From: JAGVSR01 sp963778225
Lineage (GTDB): Bacteria; Pseudomonadota; Alphaproteobacteria; Rhizobiales; Hyphomicrobiaceae
NCBI GenBank assembly: GCA_963778225.1
Contig: CAVZTR010000005.1
Coordinates: forward strand, 1 to 64,000
Length of the DNA stretch: 64,000 nt
Direction of reading: 5' to 3'
Shown here piece after piece: positions 26,543 through 35,721 of the stretch. The position numbers were made by a program, and so were the translations under genes. Position 1 is the stretch's first letter; every line of letters begins with the position of its first letter. The notes beneath the pieces were generated by a model, which was not told where the DNA came from, searched no databases, and worked only from the letters and a program-made list of their open reading frames with translations.

Positions 26543-26858
26543 GGCGAGCGAAAAGTAACATATCTCAAGCTGGTTAGCCTCATGTCCTCGCGTCCATGTT
26601 GAAGGGTCACGTTGGGGATCGCTGATCTAAGGCCGGCGCATTTGAGTTGCCCCTCCATCGCGGCCAACAGACGACGGCGACGGCGCGAAACCCCGAACCG
26701 GGTTGAAACGGCAGCAAAACCGAAACTGCCTGCTGCGGCTCAGGTTTTTGCCCTCGAGGCGCAGCACCACGGAGCCTCCACCGAACCCAGTTTTCTCTTG
26801 ACGTAAACGGCCTGGAGCGGTTCTTACGGGTTCCGCGCCAGCGTGCGCGTCCCCCAGT
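26543..26858. other. Intergenic region before tRNA-His
   Basis: Upstream region shared by the minus-strand histidine kinase and the plus-strand tRNA gene. No coding frame with recognisable homology and no clear repeat. It should contain both promoters. Confidence 0.3.
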
Positions 26859-26935
26859 GCCGCCTTAGCTCAGTTGGTTAGAGCGCTAGATTGTGGATCT
26901 AGAGGTCCCCTGTTCAAGCCAGGGAGGCGGTACCA
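26859..26935 (+). tRNA. tRNA-His (anticodon GTG)
   Basis: Full cloverleaf with acceptor GCCGCCT/AGGCGGT (G1:U72), D-arm GCTCAGTTGGTTAGAGC, anticodon loop TTGTGGA in stem CTAGA/TCTAG (anticodon GTG) and T-loop TTCAAGC. The discriminator base is A73 and CCA is encoded. The base before position 1 is T, so the usual G-1:C73 pair of tRNA-His is absent. Such tRNA-His genes are known from several alphaproteobacterial orders, whose HisRS has adapted. Confidence 0.93.
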
Positions 26936-27004
26936 CAGCGCTGCTGAGCGCCACCGACGTCCCTGTCGGTGCTTCGCATCATCCGCGCCCGCCCAAGCAC
27001 GGAA

Positions 27005-28133
27005 CTATAGCTTCCCCTCGCGCTGCAGGATCATCATGTACGTGTCCATGGTGTGCTCGGAAAGCTGATGCCACAGGTAGCCATCCCGGCGAACCTTTGT
27101 CATGGCGTCGTAGGCGTTCTTGAAATCCGCGTTCTTGGCCGACAGTTCGGCATAGACTGAGTTGGATGCTGCGAAACACGCATCCAGGACCTCTTTGGAG
27201 AACGGCCGCAGGAGGGCTCCATTCTGCACGAGCGAGCGCAGCGCCGGCGGGTTCTGCATATCGTAGCGCGCCATCATGATCGTGTTGGCCGTCTGCGACG
27301 CCGCCCGCACGACGGCCTGATAGCTGGGCGGAAGCGCGGTCCACTTCTCAAGATTGAAGAAGAAGTGCAGCATTGCCTGCCCTTCCCACCAGCCCGGGTA
27401 ATAGTAATACTTGGCAACCCGCGCGAACCCGAGCTTTTCATCGTCGTATGGACCGACCCACTCAGCCGCGTCGATCGTTCCTTTCTCAAGCGCGGGATAA
27501 ATGTCGGCCGCCGCAATCTGCGTCGGCACCGCGCCGAGCTTGGCCAGTATCGCACCGCCGAAACCGCCGATACGGATCTTCAGACCCTTCCAATCTTCGG
27601 GGGTGTTGATCTCGCGCCGGTACCAGCCGCCCATCTGTGCACCGGAGTTGCCGCCGGGAAGGCCATAGATGTTATAGCGCTGATAGAAGGCGTTCATCAG
27701 TTCGATGCCGCCGCCTTCCCACATCCACGCATTTTGCATGCGCGAGTTGAGGCCGAACGGTACGCCGGTGGCCAGCGCGAACGTTGGGTCCTTGCCCCAG
27801 TAGTAGTACGACGCCGTATGCGCGCTCTCGACCGTACCGTCGGTGACCGCATCGGCCGCTTGCAGGCCGCCGACGATTTCACCCGCCGCGAACACCTGCA
27901 CCTGGAAGCGATTGTCGGTCATGTCGGCGACGGCTTTGGAGAAAGACCTTCGCGGCGCCGAAGATGGTATCGAGCGACGGCGGGAAACTCGATGTCATGC
28001 GCCAGCGCACTTCGGGGCGCTCGGAGATCACCGCAGGCGCGGCTGGCGCTCCCTGATCACACGCAGCAGCGGCGAGCCCGACACCGCCGGTGGCGGCTCC
28101 CGCAACGAATTTGCGGCGTGAAATGCGCGTCAC
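27005..28133 (-). pseudogene. TRAP transporter substrate-binding protein (DctP/TakP-like), frameshifted
   Basis: Exported solute receptor of a TRAP transporter. The N-terminus has a Tat motif (SRRKFVAGAATGG) with a lipobox-like AAAC. The mature part reads EVRWRMTSSFPPSLDTIFGAAKVF in one frame, then AVADMTDNRFQVQVFAAGEIVGG in another. Dropping one base near 27938-27943 joins them. The rest is intact, with INTPEDWKGLKIRIGGFGG, ADIYPALEKGTIDAAEW and PGWWEGQAM of the TakP/alpha-keto-acid subfamily. A GTG at 28133 follows AGGGGGA. The membrane subunits dctQ and dctM are absent, so it is an orphan receptor. A sequencing error is possible. Confidence 0.82.
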
Positions 28134-28220
28134 GAACGTCCCCCTGGTGTGCACCCGGTCGGCTTGTCCCGGATGCGCCCCTTATACCGGCCTGCCGCCC
28201 GTTCTCAACCGCGAGAACGG

Positions 28221-28688
28221 TCATTCCACCTGACAGGAAGCACGTCCCTTGAAAGTGACGGTTTTTGCTTCCCCCGCCGCCACGCCCGCCATGCTGCTGG
28301 CAGACGCTGAAAATGAACCCTTGTAGTCGACGGCATCAGCGTCACCCTTCGACCTGACGTCAATCACGATATCGAGGGTTTCGTGCGGCTCCACCGCCGT
28401 CTCCCGGTAGAGCCTCAATTTCAAGTTTTGCCCGCCGAGCCAGAATTGCGTGATCTCACCACGCTCGAAGGTGAACGCGCGCGCCTCTCCGGACAGCATC
28501 TCGATATTCGCTTTGGCTTCGCCCTTTACCGAGATCAGCCCTTCACCCACCCCGCGGCTGATCGTACCCTCGAGCGTAAGGTCGAGCATCTTGTCAGCGA
28601 TCGAGCAGGACAGAGCAACGGAAGCCAGCGCGGGAGATGACGCGAGAAGCACAGCGGCGCATGCGACACAACCAAAGAGACGCGACAT
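28221..28688 (-). CDS. Exported protein of unknown function
   Basis: Protein of 155 residues starting at MSRLFGCVACAAVLL, a signal peptide ending near SPALA, followed by a beta-rich domain (SVALSCSIADKMLDLTLEG ... TVTFKGRASCQVE). Two mature Cys, one near each end (SCS and SCQ), could form a disulphide. I do not recognise the family. The start codon overlaps that of a divergent gene by two bases; an in-frame ATG upstream would increase the overlap. Codon use and the signal peptide support a real gene. Confidence 0.65.
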   Translation of the reverse strand: MSRLFGCVACAAVLLASSPALASVALSCSIADKMLDLTLEGTISRGVGEGLISVKGEAKANIEMLSGEARAFTFERGEITQFWLGGQNLKLRLYRETAVEPHETLDIVIDVRSKGDADAVDYKGSFSASASSMAGVAAGEAKTVTFKGRASCQVE

Positions 28689-29346
28689 GAGTTCAGCCAC
28701 TCCATCCATAACGAACCGGATCAGCGCATACAGCATAGCCGCCGCCCTCGCCTTCGCTATCACCTGCGGAACGGCGATGGCCGCTGATCCCAAGGTCCCG
28801 CCCGCAAGCCCGGCTGAGGATCGCCGACCCATCGCAATTCTGACCACAGGTTTCGACTACACCCGTGCCGAAATCGCGGCACGGCTGGCGCGCGACGGAG
28901 AGGGTGAAATCATTGCGTGGGATGTCCCGGGCGATGACCGCTTTCCGTTCGCGACGGCCGGGGATACTGAACTGATGATGGCCCTGGTGAACCTGCTCCC
29001 CGCAGCAGCGCCGGTTTCGCTGCTACCGATCAAGGTCGATCCGGACGATCCGGTATCTCTTGCCAAAGCGCTTGCCTTCATCGCCCGCACACCCGCTCGC
29101 ACCGTGCTCGTCCCGATGTGGACTTCGACTAATGGAACGTGGGACCTCTTTGCAAAAGCCGCCGCGCACTTTTCCGACTTGCGCATCGTTATCCGGGGCT
29201 GCCCAGATCTCATCGCGACGCCGGAAACCCGTGTCTATCCCCGCGATCTCGACCTGCCGAACCTGGCTACCGCCGCCACAGCTGACGACGATCCCTCGGC
29301 CCCGTTGCAGGCCTACGTGGCAGCTTTGCCGTGCCGGCGGCCATGA
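28687..29346 (+). CDS. Exported protein of unknown function
   Basis: Protein of 219 residues with a signal peptide (SIAAALAFAITCGTAMAADP). The mature part has alternating beta/alpha features: PIAILTTGFDYTRAEIAARL, EGEIIAWDVPGDDRFP, ARTVLVPMWTSTNGTWDLFAKA and RIVIRGCPDLIATPETRVYP. I do not recognise the family; the repeated strand-helix layout resembles an alpha/beta hydrolase-like or subtilase-fragment fold but no catalytic motif is certain. The frame upstream of 28687 is antisense to the neighbouring gene and is ignored. The 3' end overlaps a convergent small gene by 34 nt. Confidence 0.6.
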   Translation: MSSATPSITNRISAYSIAAALAFAITCGTAMAADPKVPPASPAEDRRPIAILTTGFDYTRAEIAARLARDGEGEIIAWDVPGDDRFPFATAGDTELMMALVNLLPAAAPVSLLPIKVDPDDPVSLAKALAFIARTPARTVLVPMWTSTNGTWDLFAKAAAHFSDLRIVIRGCPDLIATPETRVYPRDLDLPNLATAATADDDPSAPLQAYVAALPCRRP

Positions 29347-29651
29347 AGCCGGTATCCGATGAAAATCAAGCCGAGAGTTCCCAGTCCGCCGCATACCGCC
29401 GCGCGGATGAAACCTTGCCGGACGATTTCTGAAACGCCGTCCGATTGCACCACGACGGCCGGCCGGATCTTGGTCGTCGACCGGGCTTTGGTCCGGACCG
29501 CCGGATGCTCAGCCGGCACCACCTCGAAACGTCTCGATGAGGGAGGCGCCCCGTCTGAAACGGCCGCGAAGGCCTGCGAGGCTGGCATCACCGATGCCAA
29601 TCCAAGTCCCAAACATACGCCACACACCGCACGCACTGGCCGCCTCGCCAC
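29313..29651 (-). CDS. Small membrane protein downstream of the OFA antiporter
   Basis: Protein of 112 residues with an N-terminal signal-like helix (VCGVCLGLGLASVMPASQAFA), a hydrophilic middle and a C-terminal TM helix (CGGLGTLGLIFIGYRL) ending in a basic tail. It starts 36 nt after the OFA transporter stop on the same strand, so it may be co-transcribed. No family is recognised. It could be a transporter accessory protein, or an unrelated envelope protein. Confidence 0.5.
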   Translation of the reverse strand: MARRPVRAVCGVCLGLGLASVMPASQAFAAVSDGAPPSSRRFEVVPAEHPAVRTKARSTTKIRPAVVVQSDGVSEIVRQGFIRAAVCGGLGTLGLIFIGYRLHGRRHGKAAT

Positions 29652-29687
29652 AATAAGCCCAACGCTCGCAGGGATCGATGCACGGCC

Positions 29688-31379
29688 TCACTGGAACAGC
29701 ACGAGCGCCTTCTCCACGGTCTTCAAAACTCCCCACGCAAGAGGAATGCCAACGAGCAGCCAGAACACCGCCGCCTTGGCATCAATTCCGCCCTTGCCGA
29801 TCCCAAATGAACCCGACGCGATAACGTCCGTCTTCTCGTGCAGCTTGGCCCGCTCCGCCGCCAGTTCCTCGTCCGTCATTTGCCATTTCGGGTTAACCGG
29901 CCGGACAAGAAGGTTTGCCACGAACCCCACCACCAGCATGCCCGCGAGAATATAGAAAATCGGCCCATACACCTGATCCGGTGCCACTCCGCTGGCGAGC
30001 CGCGTGTCGTGCAGATAGTTGACGATCACGGGACCAACGATCCCCGCCGTCGACCACGCCGTCAGAAGCCGCCCGTGGATGGCGCCGACGAACTGGGTCC
30101 CGAATATATCCGCGAGGTAGGCAGGAATGGTTGCAAAGCCGCCGCCATACATCGATGCGATGATGCAGAACGATCCGACGAACAGCGCCAGGATCTTCCA
30201 ATCCGCAGCGAAAGACGCAAGCACGTACAGGGCCGCGCCCAACACGAAAAAGATGAAGTACGTCACCTTTCGACCGAGGTTGTCGGACGAGGACGCCCAA
30301 GCGATGCGGCCGAAAATGTTGAACAGCGAGATCAGCCCGACGAAGCCTGCGCCCACCGCCGCCGCACCAGCGGCCAGTGCGGCATCTTTCTTCACGTCGA
30401 GATAGCCGGTCCCCACGGAACCGACGAGCGCACCGCCGAACGTCTCCTGCAGCATCGGCGAGGCCGCGCCGATGATGCCGATGCCGGCTGACACGTTCAT
30501 GCACAGCACAAGCCACAAGAGCCAGAATTGCGGCGTCTTATGCGCGTTGTCGAGGTGCACGTGCTTCGACGAAATCATCGCATTGGAATTGACCGGCGCA
30601 GTCCAGCCCTCGGGCTTCCAGCCTGCCGGCGGGATGCGATAGCCGAATGTCCCGATCAGCATAAAAACGAGATAGATCGCCGCCATGGCGACGAAGGCTT
30701 CCCACACGCCCGCATTCGTGTCGGTCTTGAAGAGCCCCATGAGTGCCGTCGCGAGTGGCGATCCGATCATCGCCCCACCGCCGAAGCCCATGATGGCCAT
30801 GCCGGTCGCCATGCCGCGCCGGTCAGGGAACCATTTGATGAGGGTGGACACCGGCGAAATGTAGCCAAGCCCGAGGCCCACGCCGCCGATGACGCCCGAT
30901 CCCAGCCACAGCATCCAAAGCTGGTGCAGGTAGATGCCGAGCGCCGAGATCAGCAGACCGCCGCACCAGCAGAGCGTTGCGACGAAGCCAGCTTTGCGCG
31001 GACCCGCTCGCTCCAGCCATCCGCCCCAGATCGCCGCCGACACGCCAAGCAGCACGAAGAAGAAGGTGTACATCCAGCCGAGGTCGAACTGGCTCCAGTT
31101 GCAGTCCGTGGCCGTAAGGGCCGTGAATGTCCCGGCCGCTTTCTCGGAGAACGTCGTGGCCCCCGCCGAACACAAAGGAAGCGCCTTCCCGTCCGGCCCA
31201 AGCAGCACATTCTCGAGGGGCTTCCAGAACACCGAAAAGCCATAGGCCATGCCGATGCACAAATGGATGCACAACGCCGCCGGCGGCACCATCCACCGGT
31301 TGAACCCGGCTTTTGCAATGATCCGCTCACGATCGAGCAATCCCACGCCGGTCTCGTCCAGCGTCGCGTTGTCCGCCAT
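29688..31379 (-). CDS. OFA-family MFS transporter (oxalate/formate antiporter type) with C-terminal extra helix
   Basis: MFS transporter of 563 residues. The family features are NRWMVPPAALCIHLCIGMAYGFSVFWKPL at the N-terminus, the MFS loop GGWLERAGPRK, then YISPVSTLIKWFPDRRGMATG, HGRLLTAWSTAGIVGP and 12 TM helices. After a charged linker, a 13th hydrophobic stretch (AAVFWLLVGIPLAWGVLKTVEKALVLF) resembles the short 'MFS transporter small subunit' usually encoded separately after OFA genes. The ATG at 31379 follows GAGGGGGA; the longer frame lacks homology. Members exchange oxalate/formate or import small carboxylates. Divergent from moaA. Confidence 0.85.
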   Translation of the reverse strand: MADNATLDETGVGLLDRERIIAKAGFNRWMVPPAALCIHLCIGMAYGFSVFWKPLENVLLGPDGKALPLCSAGATTFSEKAAGTFTALTATDCNWSQFDLGWMYTFFFVLLGVSAAIWGGWLERAGPRKAGFVATLCWCGGLLISALGIYLHQLWMLWLGSGVIGGVGLGLGYISPVSTLIKWFPDRRGMATGMAIMGFGGGAMIGSPLATALMGLFKTDTNAGVWEAFVAMAAIYLVFMLIGTFGYRIPPAGWKPEGWTAPVNSNAMISSKHVHLDNAHKTPQFWLLWLVLCMNVSAGIGIIGAASPMLQETFGGALVGSVGTGYLDVKKDAALAAGAAAVGAGFVGLISLFNIFGRIAWASSSDNLGRKVTYFIFFVLGAALYVLASFAADWKILALFVGSFCIIASMYGGGFATIPAYLADIFGTQFVGAIHGRLLTAWSTAGIVGPVIVNYLHDTRLASGVAPDQVYGPIFYILAGMLVVGFVANLLVRPVNPKWQMTDEELAAERAKLHEKTDVIASGSFGIGKGGIDAKAAVFWLLVGIPLAWGVLKTVEKALVLFQ

Positions 31380-31594
31380 GCGTCCCCCTCGTCCACGGCG
31401 GCAGCGTTGTGCTATCGCGCCGGGATCGTTGACTTTGGGGCTATCAGTACCGTGCCGGAGTGCCACCGACAAGCACGGTCGATCCCTGGAAACGCAAGCT
31501 CCACCAGGGCGGGACTTGCGCTTGCACGACGGCTTGTTAGATAGAGGATAGAGGTCCGCTGAAGCGGCACCCCGCCCCCTGCACAAGGCGCCCC

Positions 31595-32620
31595 GTGGAC
31601 AAGATCTTAAAGCGCGAACGCACGCCTCCGCTGATCGACCCCTTCGGCCGGTCGGTGACGTACCTGCGCGTGTCGGTCACCGACCGGTGTGACTTCCGCT
31701 GTGTCTATTGCATGTCGGAGCATATGACGTTCCTGCCCAAGCAGGACCTCCTCACACTCGAGGAACTGGATCGTCTTTGCTCGGCCTTCATCGCGCGCGG
31801 TGTCCGCAAGCTGCGCATCACAGGCGGCGAACCACTCGTTCGCAAGAACATTATCTGGCTGTTCCGCGCGCTTTCGCGGCACCTCGATGCAGGCACTCTC
31901 GACGAACTCACGCTGACGACGAACGGCAGCCAACTCGCCAAGCATGCCGCGGACCTCAAGGCCTGCGGTGTCGAGCGCATCAACCTGTCATTGGACACGC
32001 TGGACCCGGTCAAGTTCAAGGCCATCACCCGCTGGGGCGACCTCGACAACGTGCTCGGCGGCCTTGCAGCGGCCGAGCGTGCGGGCCTCAAGGTCAAGAT
32101 CAACGCCGTCGCACTGAAGGGCGTCAACGAACACGAGATCGACGATCTGATCCGCTTCGCCCACGGTCGCGGCGCCGATCTCACCTTCATCGAAACGATG
32201 CCGCTTGGCGACATCGACGGTGATCGCACCGACCAGTATTTGCCCCTCTCGATTGTCCGCTCGCGCCTGCTGGATCGTTGGACGCTGCAGGATATCCCCT
32301 ACCGCACCGGCGGCCCGGCCCGCTACGTCGAGATCAAGGAAACCGGCGGCCGGCTGGGCTTCATCACGCCCCTGACGCACAACTTCTGCGAAAGCTGCAA
32401 TCGTGTCCGTCTCACCTGCACCGGCACACTCTACATGTGCCTCGGCCAGGACGACGCCGCCGATCTGCGCGCGCCCTTGCGTGCTTCATCGGACGACGCC
32501 CTGTTGATGGAAGCCATCGACGCCGCAATCGCCCGCAAACCCAAGGGCCACGACTTCATCATCGACCGCACGACCAAGAAACCGGCCGTCGCCCGGCACA
32601 TGAGCGTCACGGGCGGCTAG
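31595..32620 (+). CDS. moaA: GTP 3',8-cyclase (molybdenum cofactor synthesis)
   Basis: Radical-SAM enzyme that starts molybdopterin synthesis by converting GTP to 3',8-cyclo-7,8-dihydro-GTP. Of 341 residues, Cys32, Cys36 and Cys39 (CDFRCVYC) bind the SAM-cluster; LRITGGEPLVRK is the SAM region; the second [4Fe-4S] cluster uses FCESCNRVRLTCTG. The usual C-terminal GG is present (SVTGG). The start is GTG. It is divergent from the OFA transporter and followed by a sarcosine-oxidase-like gene. Confidence 0.96.
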   Translation: MDKILKRERTPPLIDPFGRSVTYLRVSVTDRCDFRCVYCMSEHMTFLPKQDLLTLEELDRLCSAFIARGVRKLRITGGEPLVRKNIIWLFRALSRHLDAGTLDELTLTTNGSQLAKHAADLKACGVERINLSLDTLDPVKFKAITRWGDLDNVLGGLAAAERAGLKVKINAVALKGVNEHEIDDLIRFAHGRGADLTFIETMPLGDIDGDRTDQYLPLSIVRSRLLDRWTLQDIPYRTGGPARYVEIKETGGRLGFITPLTHNFCESCNRVRLTCTGTLYMCLGQDDAADLRAPLRASSDDALLMEAIDAAIARKPKGHDFIIDRTTKKPAVARHMSVTGG

Positions 32621-32714
32621 CAACCTGTGTCTAGCCGGCGCGCACGCGCGTGTTGGACTCGCCAACAAAATCACCGGTGACGCCGCCGCCCCCTCAAACC
32701 CCAGCGCCCGCTCC

Positions 32715-33860
32715 ATGACCAACCAAACCTATGATGTCATCGTCGCGGGTGTCGGCGGCATGGGCGCGCAAACCTGCCTGCGCCTTGCCGAACGCGGCCA
32801 GCGTGTCCTCGGCCTCGAACGTTTCGACATTCCCCACAACATGGGCTCGTCGCACGGCGTCAACCGCATCATCCGTCTCGCTTATTTCGAGCACCCGAGC
32901 TACGTGCCGCTGCTGCGCCGCGCTTACGAACTCTGGCGCGATCTCGAAGCCCGCGCGGGTGAACAACTGCTCTTCATCACCGGCTCAATGGACATCGGAC
33001 CCAAAGGTGCAGCCGTTATCGAAGGCTCGCTCGCCAGTTGCCGCGAACATGACCTTCCGCACGAGGTTCTCAGCGCAGCCGAAGTCATGCGTCGCTTTCC
33101 CGGCTACAGCTTGCCCGCCGACTACGAAGCTGTGTTTCAAGGCGACGGCGGCTTCGTCGCCTCCGAACGCGCCATCGTCGCCGCTGTGAACCTTGCCATG
33201 GCCAATGGCGCGCGGATCCGCGCCCGCGAACCACTGATCGACTATGCGCCCCTCCCCGGCGGCGGTGTCCGCGTCCGCACGTCGAAAGGCACCTACGAAG
33301 CCGGCCGCCTCGTTCTCTCCTCCGGCGGCTGGATTGGAGAGCACGTCCCAGCGTTGGCGCAAACAGCCGTCCCCGAACGTCAGGTACTGGGCTGGTTCCA
33401 ACCCCGCACACCCGAGCACTTCCGCCTCGGCGCCTTTCCCGTCTCAAACCTGAAATGCGATCTCGGCCACTTCTACCAGTTCCCCGCCTGGCACGTACCC
33501 GGCTTCAAAATCGGCCTCTATCACCATCTTCACGAGACCGGCACAGCCGACACCATCTCACGCGAACCCACTCTCGCCGACGAAGCGATCCTTCGCGAGG
33601 GTCTGCGGCGCTTCTTCCCCGATGCGGACGGCGATTGTCTCGCTTTGCGAGCCTGCCTCTTCACCAATACGCCGGACGAGCACTTCATCATCGACACCTT
33701 GCCGGGTTTCCCAGAGGTCGTTGTTGCCTCGCCGTGTTCCGGGCACGGCTACAAATTCGCAAGCGTCATGGGCGACATCCTCGCCGATATCGCAACCGGC
33801 AAGCCGCCCCCGTTCGATCTGTCACTTTTCGGAATACACCGCTTCACCGGAATGGCCTGA
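32715..33860 (+). CDS. Monomeric sarcosine oxidase / N-methyltryptophan oxidase family flavoenzyme
   Basis: FAD-dependent amine oxidase of 381 residues. VIVAGVGGMGAQTCLRLAERG binds the nucleotide; SSHGVNRIIR is the family signature near the flavin. The Cys in RACLFTNTPDEHFIID (near residue 319) matches the Cys that covalently holds FAD in MSOX and MTOX. GHGYKFASVMG closes the fold. It demethylates secondary amines such as sarcosine or N-methyl amino acids, producing H2O2 and formaldehyde; the exact substrate is open. Formaldehyde could feed the C1 pathway with FolD, by inference. Confidence 0.88.
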   Translation: MTNQTYDVIVAGVGGMGAQTCLRLAERGQRVLGLERFDIPHNMGSSHGVNRIIRLAYFEHPSYVPLLRRAYELWRDLEARAGEQLLFITGSMDIGPKGAAVIEGSLASCREHDLPHEVLSAAEVMRRFPGYSLPADYEAVFQGDGGFVASERAIVAAVNLAMANGARIRAREPLIDYAPLPGGGVRVRTSKGTYEAGRLVLSSGGWIGEHVPALAQTAVPERQVLGWFQPRTPEHFRLGAFPVSNLKCDLGHFYQFPAWHVPGFKIGLYHHLHETGTADTISREPTLADEAILREGLRRFFPDADGDCLALRACLFTNTPDEHFIIDTLPGFPEVVVASPCSGHGYKFASVMGDILADIATGKPPPFDLSLFGIHRFTGMA

Positions 33861-33868
33861 CCGCCAAG

Positions 33869-34231
33869 TCAGCCGATCAGCGCCGCAATCCGTGCGCGCA
33901 GGTCTTCCACCGAACATGGCTTGGTCAGAGTTTCAACGCGGCCGGTGAGTTCCGCTTTCCCGCGCTGCAACTGCTCCGGAAATCCGCTCAGGAGCAGCAC
34001 CTTCAATCCCGGCTGCTTTGCTGCCAGCGTCTTCGCCAGCGTGATTCCATCTATGCCCGGCATGTGGACATCGGTGACCAGCACATCAAATGGACCACCG
34101 CCGTTGTCGGCCAGTCCCAGCGCTTCCTGTCCGTCCTGCGCCACCCGAACGGAGTGCCCGCCCGCGGTCAGCACGCGCTCCACCAGATCGCGGACCGTAC
34201 CGTCGTCGTCCGCAAGCAGGATGCGCGCCAT
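33869..34231 (-). CDS. Single-domain response regulator, CpdR-like
   Basis: Receiver-only protein of 120 residues. The acidic pocket is LADDDGTV, the phospho-acceptor is Asp54 in VTDVHMPG, and Lys104 in TLTKPCS is the conserved lysine. Stand-alone receivers next to hpt in this order are usually CpdR, which controls ClpXP proteolysis of cell-cycle proteins. The C-terminus ends IAALIG, not the di-alanine typical of CpdR degrons, so the assignment is tentative. It converges with the flavoenzyme gene and follows hpt by 71 nt. Confidence 0.8.
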   Translation of the reverse strand: MARILLADDDGTVRDLVERVLTAGGHSVRVAQDGQEALGLADNGGGPFDVLVTDVHMPGIDGITLAKTLAAKQPGLKVLLLSGFPEQLQRGKAELTGRVETLTKPCSVEDLRARIAALIG

Positions 34232-34302
34232 GGACTTCCTCCGGTTTTATACGCCAGTGTTGCCGTGTACTGCCTTGGCCTGAAGCGTCGTGGAGTGACG
34301 GT

Positions 34303-34854
34303 CTAATGCTTCGTGATCCGGCCCACGAACGGCAACTCGCGGTAGCGATGCGCCACATCCATGCCATAGCCGACAACGAATTCGTCCGGACACTCGAACG
34401 CCGCAAAATCCGCCTGAACGTCCACCGCGCGCGGGATCTGCTTTTCCAGCAGCACACACGTGCGGATCAAGTTCGCCCCTCGCGCCGACAGAAGATCCTT
34501 GGCAAACGCCAAAGTACGTCCGCTGTCCAGCACGTCATCGACGATGAGCACGTTCCGCCCTTCGACACTGAGATCGAGGTCGCGCAGGATTTCCACGCGC
34601 CCCGATGAGGTCCGGCTCTTTTTGTAGCTGGAGAGGGTAAGAAAATCGACTTCCGGGGCGAGGCCAACCCGGTGCAGCGCCCGGATCAGGTCCGCAGCAA
34701 ACACGAAGCTGCCCTTCAGCACCGCGACGATCAGCAGGTTCTTTAGCCCCGCTGCCTTCACCTCAAGCGCCAGTTCCTCGAGCCGCTTCGCGATGTCCTC
34801 GTCGGAATAGACGATCTCCACGCCGCTGTCGGTGGTGGTGGCCTCCGCCGTCAT
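34303..34854 (-). CDS. hpt: Hypoxanthine phosphoribosyltransferase
   Basis: Purine salvage enzyme making IMP/GMP from hypoxanthine/guanine and PRPP; 183 residues, normal length. The PRPP-binding loop is VLIVDDVLDSGRTL near residues 101-114, the flexible loop is LSSYKKSRTSSG, and VAVLKGSFVFAADL lies at the N-terminal active site. It is divergent from ftsE across about 200 bases and upstream of the receiver gene. Confidence 0.95.
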   Translation of the reverse strand: MTAEATTTDSGVEIVYSDEDIAKRLEELALEVKAAGLKNLLIVAVLKGSFVFAADLIRALHRVGLAPEVDFLTLSSYKKSRTSSGRVEILRDLDLSVEGRNVLIVDDVLDSGRTLAFAKDLLSARGANLIRTCVLLEKQIPRAVDVQADFAAFECPDEFVVGYGMDVAHRYRELPFVGRITKH

Positions 34855-35064
34855 GCCTGGCCCTTTCCATTGCCTAAACTTATGATTCGACTATGAAGGT
34901 ATCGGGGCGATGCCCGCAATGTTCAAGCGTCACACGGCAAATCGCCGCCGCGCTGGATGCACACGACGCCGCCACAATCGTAACCGATTGATCGTGCCGG
35001 GGGCTTTGTCGGCATCAATCGCGGCTCCATCCGGCATCAGATAACGACTTGGCGGGAATTGCAC

Positions 35065-35721
35065 GTGATCCGGCTCTCGAACGTCGCGCTCAACTACGAT
35101 CGCGGCCCCGATGTGCTCTCCGATGTAAACATCGAGCTGAAACCTGGCTCGTTTCACTTCCTCCACGGCGCGTCGGGGGCGGGTAAGTCGTCGCTGCTGC
35201 GTCTTCTGTTCATGTCGACCCATCCCACGCGCGGCCGTATCGAAATGTTCGGTCAGGACATCAGCCACGTCACCACCGCCAAGCGTGCCCAGCTGCGTCG
35301 CCGCATAGGGATTGTGTTCCAGGATTTCCGCCTGCTCGACCATCTGACCACCTGGGAAAACGTCGCCCTGCCCCTTCGCGTCGTCGGCAAGCGCATCGAT
35401 GACTACCGCGAGGACGTGACGGATTTGCTGCAGTGGGTCGGCCTCGGCGATCGCATGCATGCCTATCCTTCCGTGCTCTCCGGCGGTGAAAAGCAACGCG
35501 CCGCCATCGCCCGCGCCGTCATCGGCAAACCCGAAGTCCTGCTCGCCGACGAGCCGACCGGCAACGTCGACCCGCAAATGGCACGCCGCCTTCTGCGCCT
35601 TTTCATCGAACTTAATCGCCTCGGCACGTCCGTCGTCATCGCCACCCACGATCATCAGCTCATGCGGCAGTTCAAAGCGCCGCGCATGGAACTCCATAAC
35701 GGCCATGTCCGGATCATATGA
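35065..35721 (+). CDS. ftsE: Cell division ATP-binding protein FtsE
   Basis: ABC ATPase of 218 residues that drives FtsX to activate peptidoglycan hydrolases at the division site. Walker A is GASGAGKSS, the Q-loop region is VFQDFRLLDHL, the signature is LSGGEKQR, Walker B is VLLADEPTGNVD and the switch His is in IATHDHQL. GTG at 35065 is preferred because MIRLSNVAL matches the family start and GGCGGG is 8 nt before it; a TTG two codons upstream is possible. The 3' end overlaps ftsX. Confidence 0.95.
   Translation: MIRLSNVALNYDRGPDVLSDVNIELKPGSFHFLHGASGAGKSSLLRLLFMSTHPTRGRIEMFGQDISHVTTAKRAQLRRRIGIVFQDFRLLDHLTTWENVALPLRVVGKRIDDYREDVTDLLQWVGLGDRMHAYPSVLSGGEKQRAAIARAVIGKPEVLLADEPTGNVDPQMARRLLRLFIELNRLGTSVVIATHDHQLMRQFKAPRMELHNGHVRII

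Noticed and set aside
30528..31544. 338-codon plus-strand frame
   Set aside because: Antisense to the OFA transporter; no plausible domain.
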